Origin: JAUYQR01 sp031415015
GTDB lineage: Bacteria > Pseudomonadota > Alphaproteobacteria > Rhodobacterales > Rhodobacteraceae
Assembly (NCBI GenBank): GCA_031415015.1
Contig: JANOQT010000020.1
Span: 40,377 to 104,376 of the forward strand
Direction: 5' to 3'
DNA length: 64,000 bases
This document shows, piece after piece, positions 27,425 through 36,056 of this stretch. How positions within the stretch are numbered: position 1 is the first letter of the stretch; every line of letters starts with the position of its first letter. Below the pieces are notes generated by a model. It made no database searches and was not told where the DNA came from. It saw only the letters and a list, made by a program, of their open reading frames with translations. The position numbers were made by a program, and so were the translations under genes.

Positions 27425-27988
27425 TCTGACCTGTCTCCGGTACTGGCGGACGATGGGTCCGCTCTACACCGGAAGGCTAGCGGAATGTTGCTGATAAGTT
27501 CCTTAACGCTCTGCCGAAAGTTGCAAAGAATTGTCGGTATCCGCCTGAACGAAAGTTAGCCCGGCGAAATCGAAAATCGCCGGACCGGCAAGATGCGTCG
27601 CTCGCAGGTTCATCAGCGCGCGAAACGGCACTCGCCGCCGCTAGGGATCGCGCACCGCCCATCTATCCAACAGTGCCCTGACCCGCTTGCGCTGAAGCCC
27701 TTCCTGGCGACCGCAAGGATCGCAAGAGATCGGATAATCCATGCTGCGGACAAACTGTTCACACTCCGGCTCTGCCACAAAGGCCAAGGGTCGATCTACA
27801 ACCGGATGTCGATCCGGTGCGCCCGCCCACCCGCATCAGAAACTCGGGCACTTTAGGCGCACCATAGAACAACCGAGGAATGTTCTCGCTTCCGTCCAGC
27901 ATCAAGGCGTCCGCAGGCTGATGCATGGCGATTGCCATACTCTGCGGCCTTTGTCATCGTCATCCCCGACAATCAGAGGCAACATCAG
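27425..27988. other. 564-base gap without a convincing gene
   Basis: Several short open frames occur on the plus strand (for example 27593-27856), but none has a convincing ribosome site or recognisable composition. GAGG at 27976-27979 serves the next gene. Nothing else is identified; it may hold divergent promoters or gene remnants. Confidence 0.5.
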
Positions 27989-29656
27989 ATGACCACGCCA
28001 GAAAATCTATCCGGCGATGCACGGTCAACCCCGGACCCGATTGCTGGCACCAGCGCGGGGTCGGGCAGCATGGGCGTGCTGTTTTTCGGCTTCGGCCTCG
28101 CTGCCGGAATTCTGATGGCCTACTCTGCCGTTGGGTTCCTTGAAGACAGCGCCGGGCTGATCCTGACCGTCTTCCTGTCGGCGCTGATGGTCGTTCTCAT
28201 TCTGGGGATAGTGGTCTTTGCCCTGCGTAAGACGCTGCTCAACCGCCTGTTCGGCCACGCCGAGGTGGCATTGGAGCAGATTGCCGATCCCTTGGCGCGC
28301 GTTGCTGAATACGCCATCAACCGTGATCCCGGCGGTGCCACCACAGCCGCGCGCGATCTCGTCGCCATGGTGCTGTCACGCTATGCCTGGATTACCACGC
28401 GCCGCTGGATCATCGCCTCGTTGACCGCGCTGATCGCTGCGATGGCGGCACTTGCGGGCACGGCACTGCTGTTCAAGCAAAACCAGTTGCTTGCCATTCA
28501 GTCCGACCTGCTGCGCGAACAGAACGGCCGCATTCAGGAGCAAACCCTTCTGCTTCAGACCGACGTGCAACTGGCCGAAGCTGCACGCAATGCCGCGCTT
28601 GCGGTTGAGATCACCCAGATCGCCGCCGATCTTGGTCAGGCCGCTGCGCTGGCACACGGGCCCGATGACACCAACCCTTTCAATGTGCTGGACCCAGCCA
28701 CCGATCTGGATCGCAGTCTGGTGCTGCGCGTTACCTCGATCTCGCGCGCGCTGCTGCCCTACCGCTTCATCGACAACGGGATGCACAGCGAAGACGCGAC
28801 CGACGGGATGCGCTTTGCGCTGCAGCGGAGGCGTGCGGATCTGGGCGACGGATATGCCAGGATGGCTGAGTACTTCGGCTGGCAAGACCGGCCCGACGGC
28901 ACCTACCTGATTGACCGGCCCGCCAGCCCCGAGCGCGGGCAGCTGCTGACCCTTCTCGTCTCCAGTGGCGTGCGCAACCTTGAGCTGCTGACCTTCCTGG
29001 GGCTCGACCTTGATTACGCCATGCTCAAGGGCACCGATCTGGCGCTTGTCACCGCTCAGCAAGCGCAACTTTCCTACGCTGATTTTTCCGGCAGCTACCT
29101 TGTCGAATGCGACTTTGGCTCTGCCATTCTGGAAAATGCCCGGTTCCGGCTGTCCAATATCGCCCGCACCCGATTTGCTGCGCTTGACCCAGATCAGGTC
29201 CGCGCACCGCTTCCCGCGCAGACGGGCAAGACGGTCACCCGCCTCGCCGGGGCGGATTTCGGCCGCGCCACCATCGTCGCCTCTGATTTCTCGGGGGCCG
29301 AACTGACCGCCGCCAGCTTTGACGGTGCGCTTTTGAACGAGGTTTCCTTTGCCTCTGCAAACCTGTCGGCCGCCACCTTCAACGGCTCGGTCCTGCTATC
29401 TGCCGATTTCACCGGGGCGATCCTGAAACGCGCGGATTTTGACGGCGCCATTGTCTTTGGTGAGGATTTTCTGACCGGCCTCACGACCGTCGCCGCGCCA
29501 GACAGCTTTCAGCCGGATAGGTTCCGCCTCGACCCGGTCGATCCAGCGACCCTTGGCACCTTGATGGTCGTGAATGCGGCACTAACAGCTGAGGATATCA
29601 GCGCAGCGACAGGCGGGGCCAAAGCCTTTCGCGTCACCCGGATCGAAGCCTTCTGA
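27989..29656 (+). CDS. Membrane-anchored pentapeptide-repeat protein
   Basis: Encodes 555 residues. Three hydrophobic segments lie in the N-terminal part (near residues 28-50, 55-78 and 150-170), followed by a Gln/Glu-rich, probably coiled region. The C-terminal third has A(D/N)LXX-type repeats (FSGSYL, ADFGRA, SDFSGAEL, ADFTGAILKRADFDGA), which form a right-handed beta-helix in this family. ATG at 27989 is preferred over 27932 because of the GAGG ahead of it. It is followed 75 bases later by an alpha/beta hydrolase on the same strand. The function is unknown; pentapeptide proteins often act as scaffolds. Confidence 0.8.
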   Translation: MTTPENLSGDARSTPDPIAGTSAGSGSMGVLFFGFGLAAGILMAYSAVGFLEDSAGLILTVFLSALMVVLILGIVVFALRKTLLNRLFGHAEVALEQIADPLARVAEYAINRDPGGATTAARDLVAMVLSRYAWITTRRWIIASLTALIAAMAALAGTALLFKQNQLLAIQSDLLREQNGRIQEQTLLLQTDVQLAEAARNAALAVEITQIAADLGQAAALAHGPDDTNPFNVLDPATDLDRSLVLRVTSISRALLPYRFIDNGMHSEDATDGMRFALQRRRADLGDGYARMAEYFGWQDRPDGTYLIDRPASPERGQLLTLLVSSGVRNLELLTFLGLDLDYAMLKGTDLALVTAQQAQLSYADFSGSYLVECDFGSAILENARFRLSNIARTRFAALDPDQVRAPLPAQTGKTVTRLAGADFGRATIVASDFSGAELTAASFDGALLNEVSFASANLSAATFNGSVLLSADFTGAILKRADFDGAIVFGEDFLTGLTTVAAPDSFQPDRFRLDPVDPATLGTLMVVNAALTAEDISAATGGAKAFRVTRIEAF

Positions 29657-29731
29657 CCCCGCAACCGGCTTTGCGCAAAAGCACGATTCATGCTAACCTC
29701 AGCCTCTGTATTTTCAGAGCGGAGATTTTTC

Positions 29732-30679
29732 ATGGACTACATTTTCTGCGCACGCAATGTCACCGGCGGCCAGTTCGGCAGCAATCCCGGGCCTACAAAA
29801 TTCCTCGAAGTCCCGGAAAACGCCCGCCAGCATCAGCCCGACATGACTATTCCCAAATCCGCCTGGTTCGACAAGGTGGCCGCGATTGCCGAAGTCAGCC
29901 GAACCCCGCAGGGCCACCCGATGGGGGATGTGCTGATCTACATCCATGGCTTCAACATTGACCTTCCGCTTTTGCTGAAACGTCACCGGTTGATCCGCAA
30001 GGGGCTTGAGGCACTGGGCTACAAAGGGGCCGTGGTCAGCTTTGACTGGCCCTGCGCTGACAGCGCGCTCAATTATCTTGAAGACCGCACCGACGCCAAA
30101 CTTACAGCGATTAGGCTGGTAACCGACGCCGTCGCGCCTTTTACCCGCTTTCAGCAACAAGACTGCGAGATCTCCACCCATGTTCTTGCGCATTCCATGG
30201 GCGCCTTTGTACTGCGCGAGGCGCTGGACGACGCCGACGACCGCCGCGCGATGGTGACAACCGGTTGGTCGCTAAGTCAGGTGATGTTGTGTGGGGCCGA
30301 TGTCTCTGCCGATTCCATGGGGCCATCGGCGGTCTCCTCTTCACTATACCGCCATTGCGTGCGGCTGACCAATTACTCGAACCCCTTTGACGCCGTGCTT
30401 AGCATATCGAACGTCAAACGTGTTGGCGTCTCGCCCCGCGTGGGTCGAATCGGCCTTCCGGCCACGGCCCCCGCCAAGGCGGTCAACGTCGATGTCGGCC
30501 TGTATTACGACGAGCACCGCGAAAGATTCGCGGATGTGGTGAACTCGGACCATGCGTTCTACTTCTCGTCGCCGACGTTCCTCAAGGACGTCTATCTGAC
30601 ATTGCTGGGAGAGATTGATCGGGCGTCGATCCCGACCCGCTTTGCTGACGGATCAGGGCGGCTGCACCTTGTTCCCTGA
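29732..30679 (+). CDS. Alpha/beta hydrolase, DUF900-like
   Basis: Encodes 315 residues. The oxyanion region is IHGFN (71-75) and the nucleophile elbow is AHSMG with Ser155; a likely catalytic histidine is in NSDHAFYF near residue 278. No signal peptide is seen, so it is probably cytoplasmic. ATG at 29732 follows GGAG by 7 bases; the frame opens at 29690. It lies downstream of the pentapeptide-repeat gene and probably shares its transcript. The substrate is unknown (esterase or lipase-like chemistry is expected from the fold). Confidence 0.8.
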   Translation: MDYIFCARNVTGGQFGSNPGPTKFLEVPENARQHQPDMTIPKSAWFDKVAAIAEVSRTPQGHPMGDVLIYIHGFNIDLPLLLKRHRLIRKGLEALGYKGAVVSFDWPCADSALNYLEDRTDAKLTAIRLVTDAVAPFTRFQQQDCEISTHVLAHSMGAFVLREALDDADDRRAMVTTGWSLSQVMLCGADVSADSMGPSAVSSSLYRHCVRLTNYSNPFDAVLSISNVKRVGVSPRVGRIGLPATAPAKAVNVDVGLYYDEHRERFADVVNSDHAFYFSSPTFLKDVYLTLLGEIDRASIPTRFADGSGRLHLVP

Positions 30680-30712
30680 CATGCAGGCCACTGTGCGCGC
30701 ATTTACCCCGCG

Positions 30713-31444
30713 TCAGACATGCTGCGCACCGTTCACCTCGATCTCGGCGCCCGAGATGTAGGACGACTGGTCCGAACACAGGAACCAGATCACGTCGGCC
30801 ACCTCCTTCGGCTGCCCCAGCCGTTGCATGGGCAGCTTTTCGACGATCTTGTCAGTGCCCGGCGAAAGGATCGCCGTCTCTACCTCGCCCGGCGCAATGG
30901 CGTTGACGCGCACGCCCAACGGCCCGAAATCATGCGCCATCTCGCGCGTCAGGGCCGCAAGTGCTGCCTTCGACGTCGCATAGGCTGCCCCTGCGAATGG
31001 GTGCACCCGAACCCCGGCAATCGAGGTGACATTGACGATCGAGCCTTTGGTGGCCGCTAGTTCCGCCTGCAATCCCCGCGCCATGATAACGGACGAAAAG
31101 AAGTTCACATGGAACACGTGCCCCCAGGTGCGCAGGTCCGTCTCCAGCGTGTTCAGCCGCTTGCCACCCTCGCCCTTCGGGCTGATCCCGGCGTTATTGA
31201 CCAGGGCATGGATGCGACCGCCAACCTTGGCCTTGATGGTCTCGATGGCCGCGACGGTCTTGTTCGGATCGGCAAGGTCAATCTGAATATGGTTTTCCTC
31301 GCCCCCCGGCCAGGGGCAGCGGGCATCGAAGGGTTGCCGCGAACAGGTCAGCACCCGCCAGCCTTCCGCGGAAAATCGCTTGACAGTCGCATGGCCGATT
31401 CCGCGGCTGGCCCCTGTCAGCACAAGGGTTTTCTGTTCAGTCAC
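30713..31444 (-). CDS. Short-chain dehydrogenase/reductase
   Basis: Encodes 243 residues of a classical SDR: cofactor motif TGASRGIG at 10-17, NNAG near 83, and the catalytic set S141, Y155 and K159 (YATSK). The C-terminal ISGAEIEVNG is typical of NAD(P)H-dependent oxidoreductases such as 3-oxoacyl reductase-like enzymes. GTG at 31444 is chosen because GGGAGG precedes it; the frame open to 31630 has no support. Substrate unknown. Divergent from argB. Confidence 0.87.
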   Translation of the reverse strand: MTEQKTLVLTGASRGIGHATVKRFSAEGWRVLTCSRQPFDARCPWPGGEENHIQIDLADPNKTVAAIETIKAKVGGRIHALVNNAGISPKGEGGKRLNTLETDLRTWGHVFHVNFFSSVIMARGLQAELAATKGSIVNVTSIAGVRVHPFAGAAYATSKAALAALTREMAHDFGPLGVRVNAIAPGEVETAILSPGTDKIVEKLPMQRLGQPKEVADVIWFLCSDQSSYISGAEIEVNGAQHV

Positions 31445-31520
31445 GGGTGCCTCCCACTTTGGCTTAAACCTTATGCTTATGCTCAGAAATGGCAAGCCAA
31501 TCCCCAAATTGGACTGAGTG

Positions 31521-31555
31521 ACTTGGCCCACCCGACTTGGCCCACCCGACTTGGC
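31521..31555. repeat. Tandem 14-base repeat, 2.5 copies
   Basis: The unit ACTTGGCCCACCCG occurs at 31521-31534 and 31535-31548, followed by ACTTGGC. It lies in the 159-base gap between the divergent SDR and argB genes and could change promoter spacing if copy number varies. Confidence 0.85.
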
Positions 31556-31603
31556 AATGTGCATCAAACCGTCTACCAAGCAGCAACTTGGGAAGACAGC
31601 ACC

Positions 31604-32503
31604 ATGAAGCAACAGACATTGACCATGCAAGACGCCCTCAATACCGCCAAGATGCTGTCAGAAGCCCTGCCTTATCTGCAGCGCTATGCCGATGCCGTCG
31701 TGGTGGTTAAATTCGGCGGCAACGCGATGGGCGACGACGCCGCCATGGCTGAATTTGCCCGCGACATCGTTCTGATGCGGCAGGTCGGCGTGAACCCGGT
31801 TGTCGTCCATGGTGGCGGCCCGATGATCAACGAGATGCTGACCAAGCTGGGCATCAAGTCCGAATTCGTCCGCGGCAAGCGGGTTACCGACAAGGCCACC
31901 GTTCAGGTGGTGGAAATGATCCTCTCCGGTCTGGTGAACAAACGGATCGTGCAGGCGATCATGGACGCGGGCGGCCGCGCCGTCGGCATCTCCGGCAAGG
32001 ACGATGACCTGATGGTCTGCGAGGCGGATGACCCTGAGCTTGGCTTCGTCGGACGCCCGGTTGAAATGAACGTGCAGGTTCTGCGCGACCTGTATGAAGC
32101 CGGGATTATCCCGGTCGTGGCCCCGGTCGCTACCGGGATGGCCGACAACGAGACCTTCAACGTGAACGGCGACACCGCCGCCGGGGCCATCGCCGGGGCG
32201 CTGCAGGCCGACCGCCTGCTCTTGCTGACCGACGTTGCAGGGGTGAAGAACGCCGAAGGTCAGATCATGACCCAGATCACCCCCGAGGAAATCCGCCAGA
32301 TGACCGCTGATGGCGTGATCGGCGGCGGCATGATCCCGAAAACCGAGACCGCTCTGAAAGCCATAGAGGAAGGGGTCCGCGCCGTGACCATCCTTGACGG
32401 TCGCATCCCGAACGCCTGCCTTCTGGAACTGTTCACCGATCATGGCGCAGGATCGCAGATCCGGTCCACCGAGCCGCGCGTGAAACCCCGCCTTCGTCGC
32501 TAG
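31604..32503 (+). CDS. argB: ArgB, N-acetylglutamate kinase
   Basis: Encodes 299 residues of the amino acid kinase family: VVVKFGGNAMG near the N-terminus, VVHGGGPMIN, VNGDTAAGAIA and LLLTDVAGV are all present. It phosphorylates N-acetyl-L-glutamate in arginine synthesis and is often inhibited by arginine when the N-terminal helix is present, as here (LNTAKMLSEALPYLQRY). ATG at 31604 follows GGAAG; a longer open frame from 31109 is not coding. Standalone gene. Confidence 0.97.
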   Translation: MKQQTLTMQDALNTAKMLSEALPYLQRYADAVVVVKFGGNAMGDDAAMAEFARDIVLMRQVGVNPVVVHGGGPMINEMLTKLGIKSEFVRGKRVTDKATVQVVEMILSGLVNKRIVQAIMDAGGRAVGISGKDDDLMVCEADDPELGFVGRPVEMNVQVLRDLYEAGIIPVVAPVATGMADNETFNVNGDTAAGAIAGALQADRLLLLTDVAGVKNAEGQIMTQITPEEIRQMTADGVIGGGMIPKTETALKAIEEGVRAVTILDGRIPNACLLELFTDHGAGSQIRSTEPRVKPRLRR

Positions 32504-32556
32504 CAATTGGCGCGCACCACGCTTACCCTGACTGCAAGGTCCTGAGGGAGCGCGTC

Positions 32557-33345
32557 ATGACAAACGAAGCAACGATCCGCCTCTCGTTCTTCCTTGGCCT
32601 CTTTGTGATCTTCGCCCTGCTGGAAACACTCGCCCCTCGCCGCACCCGAGCCGTGCCGCGCACAGGCCGCTGGGTCACCAACCTTGCCATGGTCGGGATT
32701 GACACCCTCGTGCTGCGCGTCATGGCCATTGCTTTGCCGTTCCTTGCTGTCGGCGCGGCTGTTGACGCGTGGCGGCTGGGCTGGGGCCTCTTTCACAGCA
32801 TCGTCTGGCCCTTCTGGGCAGAAGCCGTGCTGTCGGTCCTGATCCTCGATTTCGCGATCTGGGCGCAGCACCTGATCACCCACAAGGTGCCACTGTTCTG
32901 GCGGTTCCACCGCGTCCACCACGCCGACCGCGATTTCGATGTGACCACCGCCGTCCGCTTCCACCCGGTGGAAATCGCCGCCTCGATGGGGTTGAAGATC
33001 GGCCTGATCTATCTGATCGGCCCGCCTGCACTGGCCGTTCTGGTCTTTGAGATCCTGCTGAACGGCACCGCCCTTTTCAACCACGCGAACCTTGCCCTGC
33101 CCCGCTGGCTGGATGCAATCCTGCGGCTGGTGATCGTCACCCCCGACATGCACCGCATCCACCACTCGGTCCTGCGCGCCGAACATGACAGTAATTTCGG
33201 CTTTGCCTTGTCGGTCTGGGATCGCATCTTCCGCACCTATCGTGCCATGCCAGAGGCGGGGCATGACAAGATGGTTGTAGGATTGGAATGGCAGGACGAC
33301 AGGCCGACGAAACTGGGGTGGAGCCTGTGGCTGCCATTCCGCTGA
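32557..33345 (+). CDS. Sterol desaturase / fatty acid hydroxylase family membrane protein
   Basis: Encodes 262 residues with at least four hydrophobic segments. Histidine boxes that hold a di-iron centre are visible: HLITH (105-109), HRVHH (118-122), NHAN and HRIHHS. This is the fatty acid hydroxylase superfamily, which uses oxygen to hydroxylate or desaturate lipids or carotenoids. The substrate is unknown. Its 3' end overlaps the next gene by 58 bases if that gene starts at its ATG. Confidence 0.9.
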   Translation: MTNEATIRLSFFLGLFVIFALLETLAPRRTRAVPRTGRWVTNLAMVGIDTLVLRVMAIALPFLAVGAAVDAWRLGWGLFHSIVWPFWAEAVLSVLILDFAIWAQHLITHKVPLFWRFHRVHHADRDFDVTTAVRFHPVEIAASMGLKIGLIYLIGPPALAVLVFEILLNGTALFNHANLALPRWLDAILRLVIVTPDMHRIHHSVLRAEHDSNFGFALSVWDRIFRTYRAMPEAGHDKMVVGLEWQDDRPTKLGWSLWLPFR

Positions 33346-33986
33346 CCTTCACCGATATTGAGGCGCGCCTGGTCGGGCACCACCTGACAATCCTCGGCGG
33401 CTTTGCCTGTGGCGAAGAGGCGGGTTTGCCGAAGGGAACGCGGACGCTTCTCATGATCGGGCCCGGGGGTGCGGGATACTGGCCGCACATCAGGGCCCAG
33501 CCGGAATGGGACGGTATAGCCGATCCGGTGGACCGCTGGTCGCGGCGGGTGATCGGGCGTCTGGCCTGTGACCTGGGGGCCAAGGCGCTGTTTCCGTTTG
33601 GCGGACCGCCGTGGCATCCGTTCTACCAATGGGCGCTGCGAACTGGCCGGGTCTGGGACAGTCCGGTCAGGCTTCTGGTCCATGCGGACCAGGGGCTGAT
33701 GGTCAGCTTTCGCGGTGCGCTGGCCTTGAAAGAGGTTCTGGACCTTCCCCCGACCGTGGATCGTCCGTGTAATGCCTGTCCTAAGCCCTGCATGACGGCC
33801 TGCCCGACAGGAGCGTTGACGCCTGCGGGCTATGACGTCCCGGCCTGTCACGCCTTTCTGGACACCGACGCGGGGCAGGATTGCATGGAACGCGGCTGCG
33901 CCGTGCGTCGCGCTTGCCCGTTGTCGCAAAGCTATGCAAGACTGCCCGAACAGTCGGCGTATCACATGAGGCAGTTCCATAAATGA
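33288..33986 (+). CDS. Ferredoxin-like 4Fe-4S protein
   Basis: Encodes 232 residues. A cysteine cluster at C161, C164, C168 and C172 (CNACPKPCMTACPTG), followed by further cysteines near the C-terminus (CMERGCAVRRACP), can hold one or two 4Fe-4S clusters, as in QueG-like proteins, but the cobalamin-binding region of QueG is not recognised. ATG at 33288 (AGGA upstream) overlaps the previous gene by 58 bases; GTG at 33318 or 33327 are alternatives. The stop overlaps the next ATG by 4 bases. Role unknown. Confidence 0.78.
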   Translation: MAGRQADETGVEPVAAIPLTFTDIEARLVGHHLTILGGFACGEEAGLPKGTRTLLMIGPGGAGYWPHIRAQPEWDGIADPVDRWSRRVIGRLACDLGAKALFPFGGPPWHPFYQWALRTGRVWDSPVRLLVHADQGLMVSFRGALALKEVLDLPPTVDRPCNACPKPCMTACPTGALTPAGYDVPACHAFLDTDAGQDCMERGCAVRRACPLSQSYARLPEQSAYHMRQFHK

Positions 33987-34486
33987 AGCGGTTGATCCTG
34001 ACGCGGCATGCGAAATCTTCCTGGGACGATCCGCTGACCCCAGACCATGACCGCCCCCTGAACGAGCGGGGCAAGGCGGCGGCGGCGGACCTTGGGCAAT
34101 GGCTGGCCTCACGCGGGTACGTGCCGGACGAGGTGCTGTGTTCCGATGCCCTTCGGACCCGCAAGACGTTCTCAGGAATTGCCCCCGCGTTGCCCGGCAC
34201 GCCTGTGCTGGAACTGAAGCCAGCCCTCTACCATGCCGGGCCGGACGTGATGATGGCGGTCCTGCGCCATGCGGTGGGGGGGACGGTGATGATGATCGGG
34301 CACAACCCCGGCATCGCCGAGTTTGCGACCCGGCTGGTGGCCCACCCGCCCACAAGCCCGGAGTTTGCCCGCTATCCGACAGGGGCGACGCTGGTGGTGG
34401 ATTTCCTGGTGGACGCCTGGGCCGATGTGGGGTTCGGGCAGGGGGTGACGGTAGATTTCGTGATCCCGAGTGAGATCGTCGCCTGA
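33983..34486 (+). CDS. SixA-like histidine phosphatase
   Basis: Encodes 167 residues of the histidine phosphatase superfamily: RHAKSSW holds the catalytic His9, with CSDALRTRKT in the middle and the second catalytic His in MIGHNPG near residue 110. SixA removes phosphate from phosphohistidine on HPt or PTS proteins; relatives act on small molecules, so the target is open. Translationally coupled to the preceding ferredoxin-like gene. Confidence 0.9.
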   Translation: MKRLILTRHAKSSWDDPLTPDHDRPLNERGKAAAADLGQWLASRGYVPDEVLCSDALRTRKTFSGIAPALPGTPVLELKPALYHAGPDVMMAVLRHAVGGTVMMIGHNPGIAEFATRLVAHPPTSPEFARYPTGATLVVDFLVDAWADVGFGQGVTVDFVIPSEIVA

Positions 34487-34489
34487 GAT

Positions 34490-34536
34490 TGTCCACGCGT
34501 GGACATCTTCACGCCTCCCATAAAATCAAAGGGTTA
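34490..34536 (+). repeat. Two-part motif, copy 2
   Basis: TGTCCACGCGTGGACA (34490-34505), 17 bases, then AAATCAAAGGGTTA (34523-34536), directly after the sixA-like stop. Same order, gap and gene-sense orientation as the copy at 7439-7485. A further short dyad, TTAAAG/CTTTAA, follows at about 34534-34549. Confidence 0.7.
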
Positions 34537-34650
34537 AAGTGACGCTTTAACACAAACGTAAGACTTGCGCTGAGGCCAAAGCTAAGGTGACGGGTTGCGG
34601 ACAGGCGCTGATTGGGGCATTTGCACCCGAACAGATCGAAGGGGATGACC

Positions 34651-34815
34651 ATGGATTACGGCAAATCGGGAAATCCGAAGGGCGGCAAGCACGAACCGAA
34701 GAACAAGGAAGGCCGCAGCAAGACCATCGCAGAGGCCGCCGAAGAGGCCGCCAAGGCCAAGGCGGACCTGCTGGCGCGGATGAAGGCGGCGGCAGAGGCG
34801 AAGAAGAATGGGTGA
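34651..34815 (+). CDS. Small lysine/alanine-rich protein
   Basis: Encodes 54 residues (MDYGKSGNPKGGKHEPKNKE at the start, then an Ala/Lys/Glu-rich probable helix). No domain is recognised. ATG at 34651 has GGGGA 9 bases upstream; ATG at 34645 and 34612 are possible earlier starts. Base composition resembles the neighbours and the ribosome site is good, so it is probably a real gene. Function unknown. Confidence 0.65.
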   Translation: MDYGKSGNPKGGKHEPKNKEGRSKTIAEAAEEAAKAKADLLARMKAAAEAKKNG

Positions 34816-34864
34816 GGGGCGGGTGCCGGGCTGACGGCCGGCCCACTTTTATTTGTGCGCGACT

Positions 34865-34887
34865 GGTGGGTTGGCACCCACCCTACG
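34865..34887 (-). repeat. Stop-codon palindrome family, copy
   Basis: On the minus strand: CGTAGGGTGGGTG, two bases, AACCCACC. It forms a hairpin between the convergent genes at 34651 and 34933. Related copies are at 53652, 53698 and 61323, with a variant at 47991. Confidence 0.75.
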
Positions 34888-34932
34888 TTCGTTAAGACAT
34901 CTTCCAAAGGACCGTCGTAGCGCGTTCGCGAT

Positions 34933-35271
34933 CTATTGTGCGACGCATAGCTTGGCCTTGTCGCTTGCCCAGCACGCACCGATCAACACAACTGCGCCAA
35001 GCGGCACTTCTGATGTTTCGGCAAATGGCGTCTCATTCCAGAAGGCCTCGGCGACGCCGGGTGCCTTAACGCGCACCCGGGCCGTGTATTCCCCGTCTGG
35101 TGATGAAATCGCAAAAGCTCCGCCGTCGCCGATACCATTCGTTAGGCAAGTGCCGCGAATGATATCGGCCCCCTTTACGACCAATATGCATTCAGCAGGC
35201 TCGGTCACGCCGTCTTCGGCTGTGGCGCTCCCCGCCCAAAGCAAGCTAATGCAGCAAATTGCTGCCCGCAC
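34933..35271 (-). CDS. Small secreted protein of unknown function
   Basis: Encodes 112 residues with a probable signal peptide (hydrophobic residues 3-17, cleavage near AxA at ATAED). The mature part has three Cys (CILV, GTCL, GACW) and a fourth near the C-terminus (KLCVAQ). No family recognised. The start is GTG at 35271, three bases after the aapP stop, so it may be co-transcribed as the last gene of the aap operon. The start is tentative. Confidence 0.65.
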   Translation of the reverse strand: MRAAICCISLLWAGSATAEDGVTEPAECILVVKGADIIRGTCLTNGIGDGGAFAISSPDGEYTARVRVKAPGVAEAFWNETPFAETSEVPLGAVVLIGACWASDKAKLCVAQ

Positions 35272-35273
35272 CC

Positions 35274-36044
35274 TTAGTGCCCCAGGATCTGGCTCAGGAA
35301 CAGTTTCGTCCGGTCGCTCTTCGGGTTGTTGAAGAACTCTTTCGGTTCGTTCTGTTCCACGATCTGGCCCTGATCCATGAAGATCACCCGGTTTGCCACG
35401 GCCTGAGCAAAGCCCATCTCATGGGTCACACAAATCATCGTCATGCCTTCTTCGGCCAGCTGGATCATCGTATCCAGCACTTCCTTGATCATCTCGGGGT
35501 CAAGGGCCGAGGTCGGCTCGTCGAACAGCATGATGCGGGGCTTCATGCACAGCGACCGCGCGATGGCGACGCGCTGCTGCTGGCCGCCGGACAACTGGCC
35601 AGGGTATTTGTGCGCCTGTTCGGGGATCTTGACCTTGCTGAGGAAGTGCATCGCGGTCTCTTCCGCCTCGCGCTTCGGCACCTTGCGGACCCAGAGCGGG
35701 GCCAGCGTCAGGTTTTCAAGGATCGTCAGATGCGGGAACAGGTTGAAGTGCTGGAACACCATCCCGACCTCGGAGCGGACCTTGTCGATGTTCTTGAGGT
35801 CATTGGTCAGTTCAGTGCCGTCGACGATGATCTGGCCCTGCTGGTGCTCCTCCAGCCGGTTGACGCAGCGGATAAGGGTGGATTTGCCCGATCCTGACGG
35901 CCCGCAGATCACGATCCGCTCGCCGCGTTGCACCGTCATGTTGATGTCGCGCAGCACATGGAAGGTGCCGTACCACTTGTTCATTGCGGTGATCTGAATT
36001 GCGACCTCGTCGGAGACCGTCATTTTCTTGAGTGCTTCAGCCAT
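35274..36044 (-). CDS. aapP: AapP/BztD, amino-acid ABC transporter ATPase
   Basis: Encodes 256 residues. Walker A GPSGSGKST, signature LSGGQQQR, Walker B LFDEPTSALD, H-loop THE. It energises uptake of L-amino acids through the AapQM membrane pair. It follows aapM by 12 bases. This operon type is known as Aap in rhizobia and Bzt (Glu/Gln/Asp/Asn uptake) in Rhodobacter; exact substrates cannot be told from sequence. Confidence 0.95.
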   Translation of the reverse strand: MAEALKKMTVSDEVAIQITAMNKWYGTFHVLRDINMTVQRGERIVICGPSGSGKSTLIRCVNRLEEHQQGQIIVDGTELTNDLKNIDKVRSEVGMVFQHFNLFPHLTILENLTLAPLWVRKVPKREAEETAMHFLSKVKIPEQAHKYPGQLSGGQQQRVAIARSLCMKPRIMLFDEPTSALDPEMIKEVLDTMIQLAEEGMTMICVTHEMGFAQAVANRVIFMDQGQIVEQNEPKEFFNNPKSDRTKLFLSQILGH

Positions 36045-36056
36045 GCTCGGGTGCTC

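Noticed and set aside
27593..27856. 87-codon open frame in the gap before the pentapeptide gene
   Set aside because: No ribosome site or protein-like composition; likely chance.
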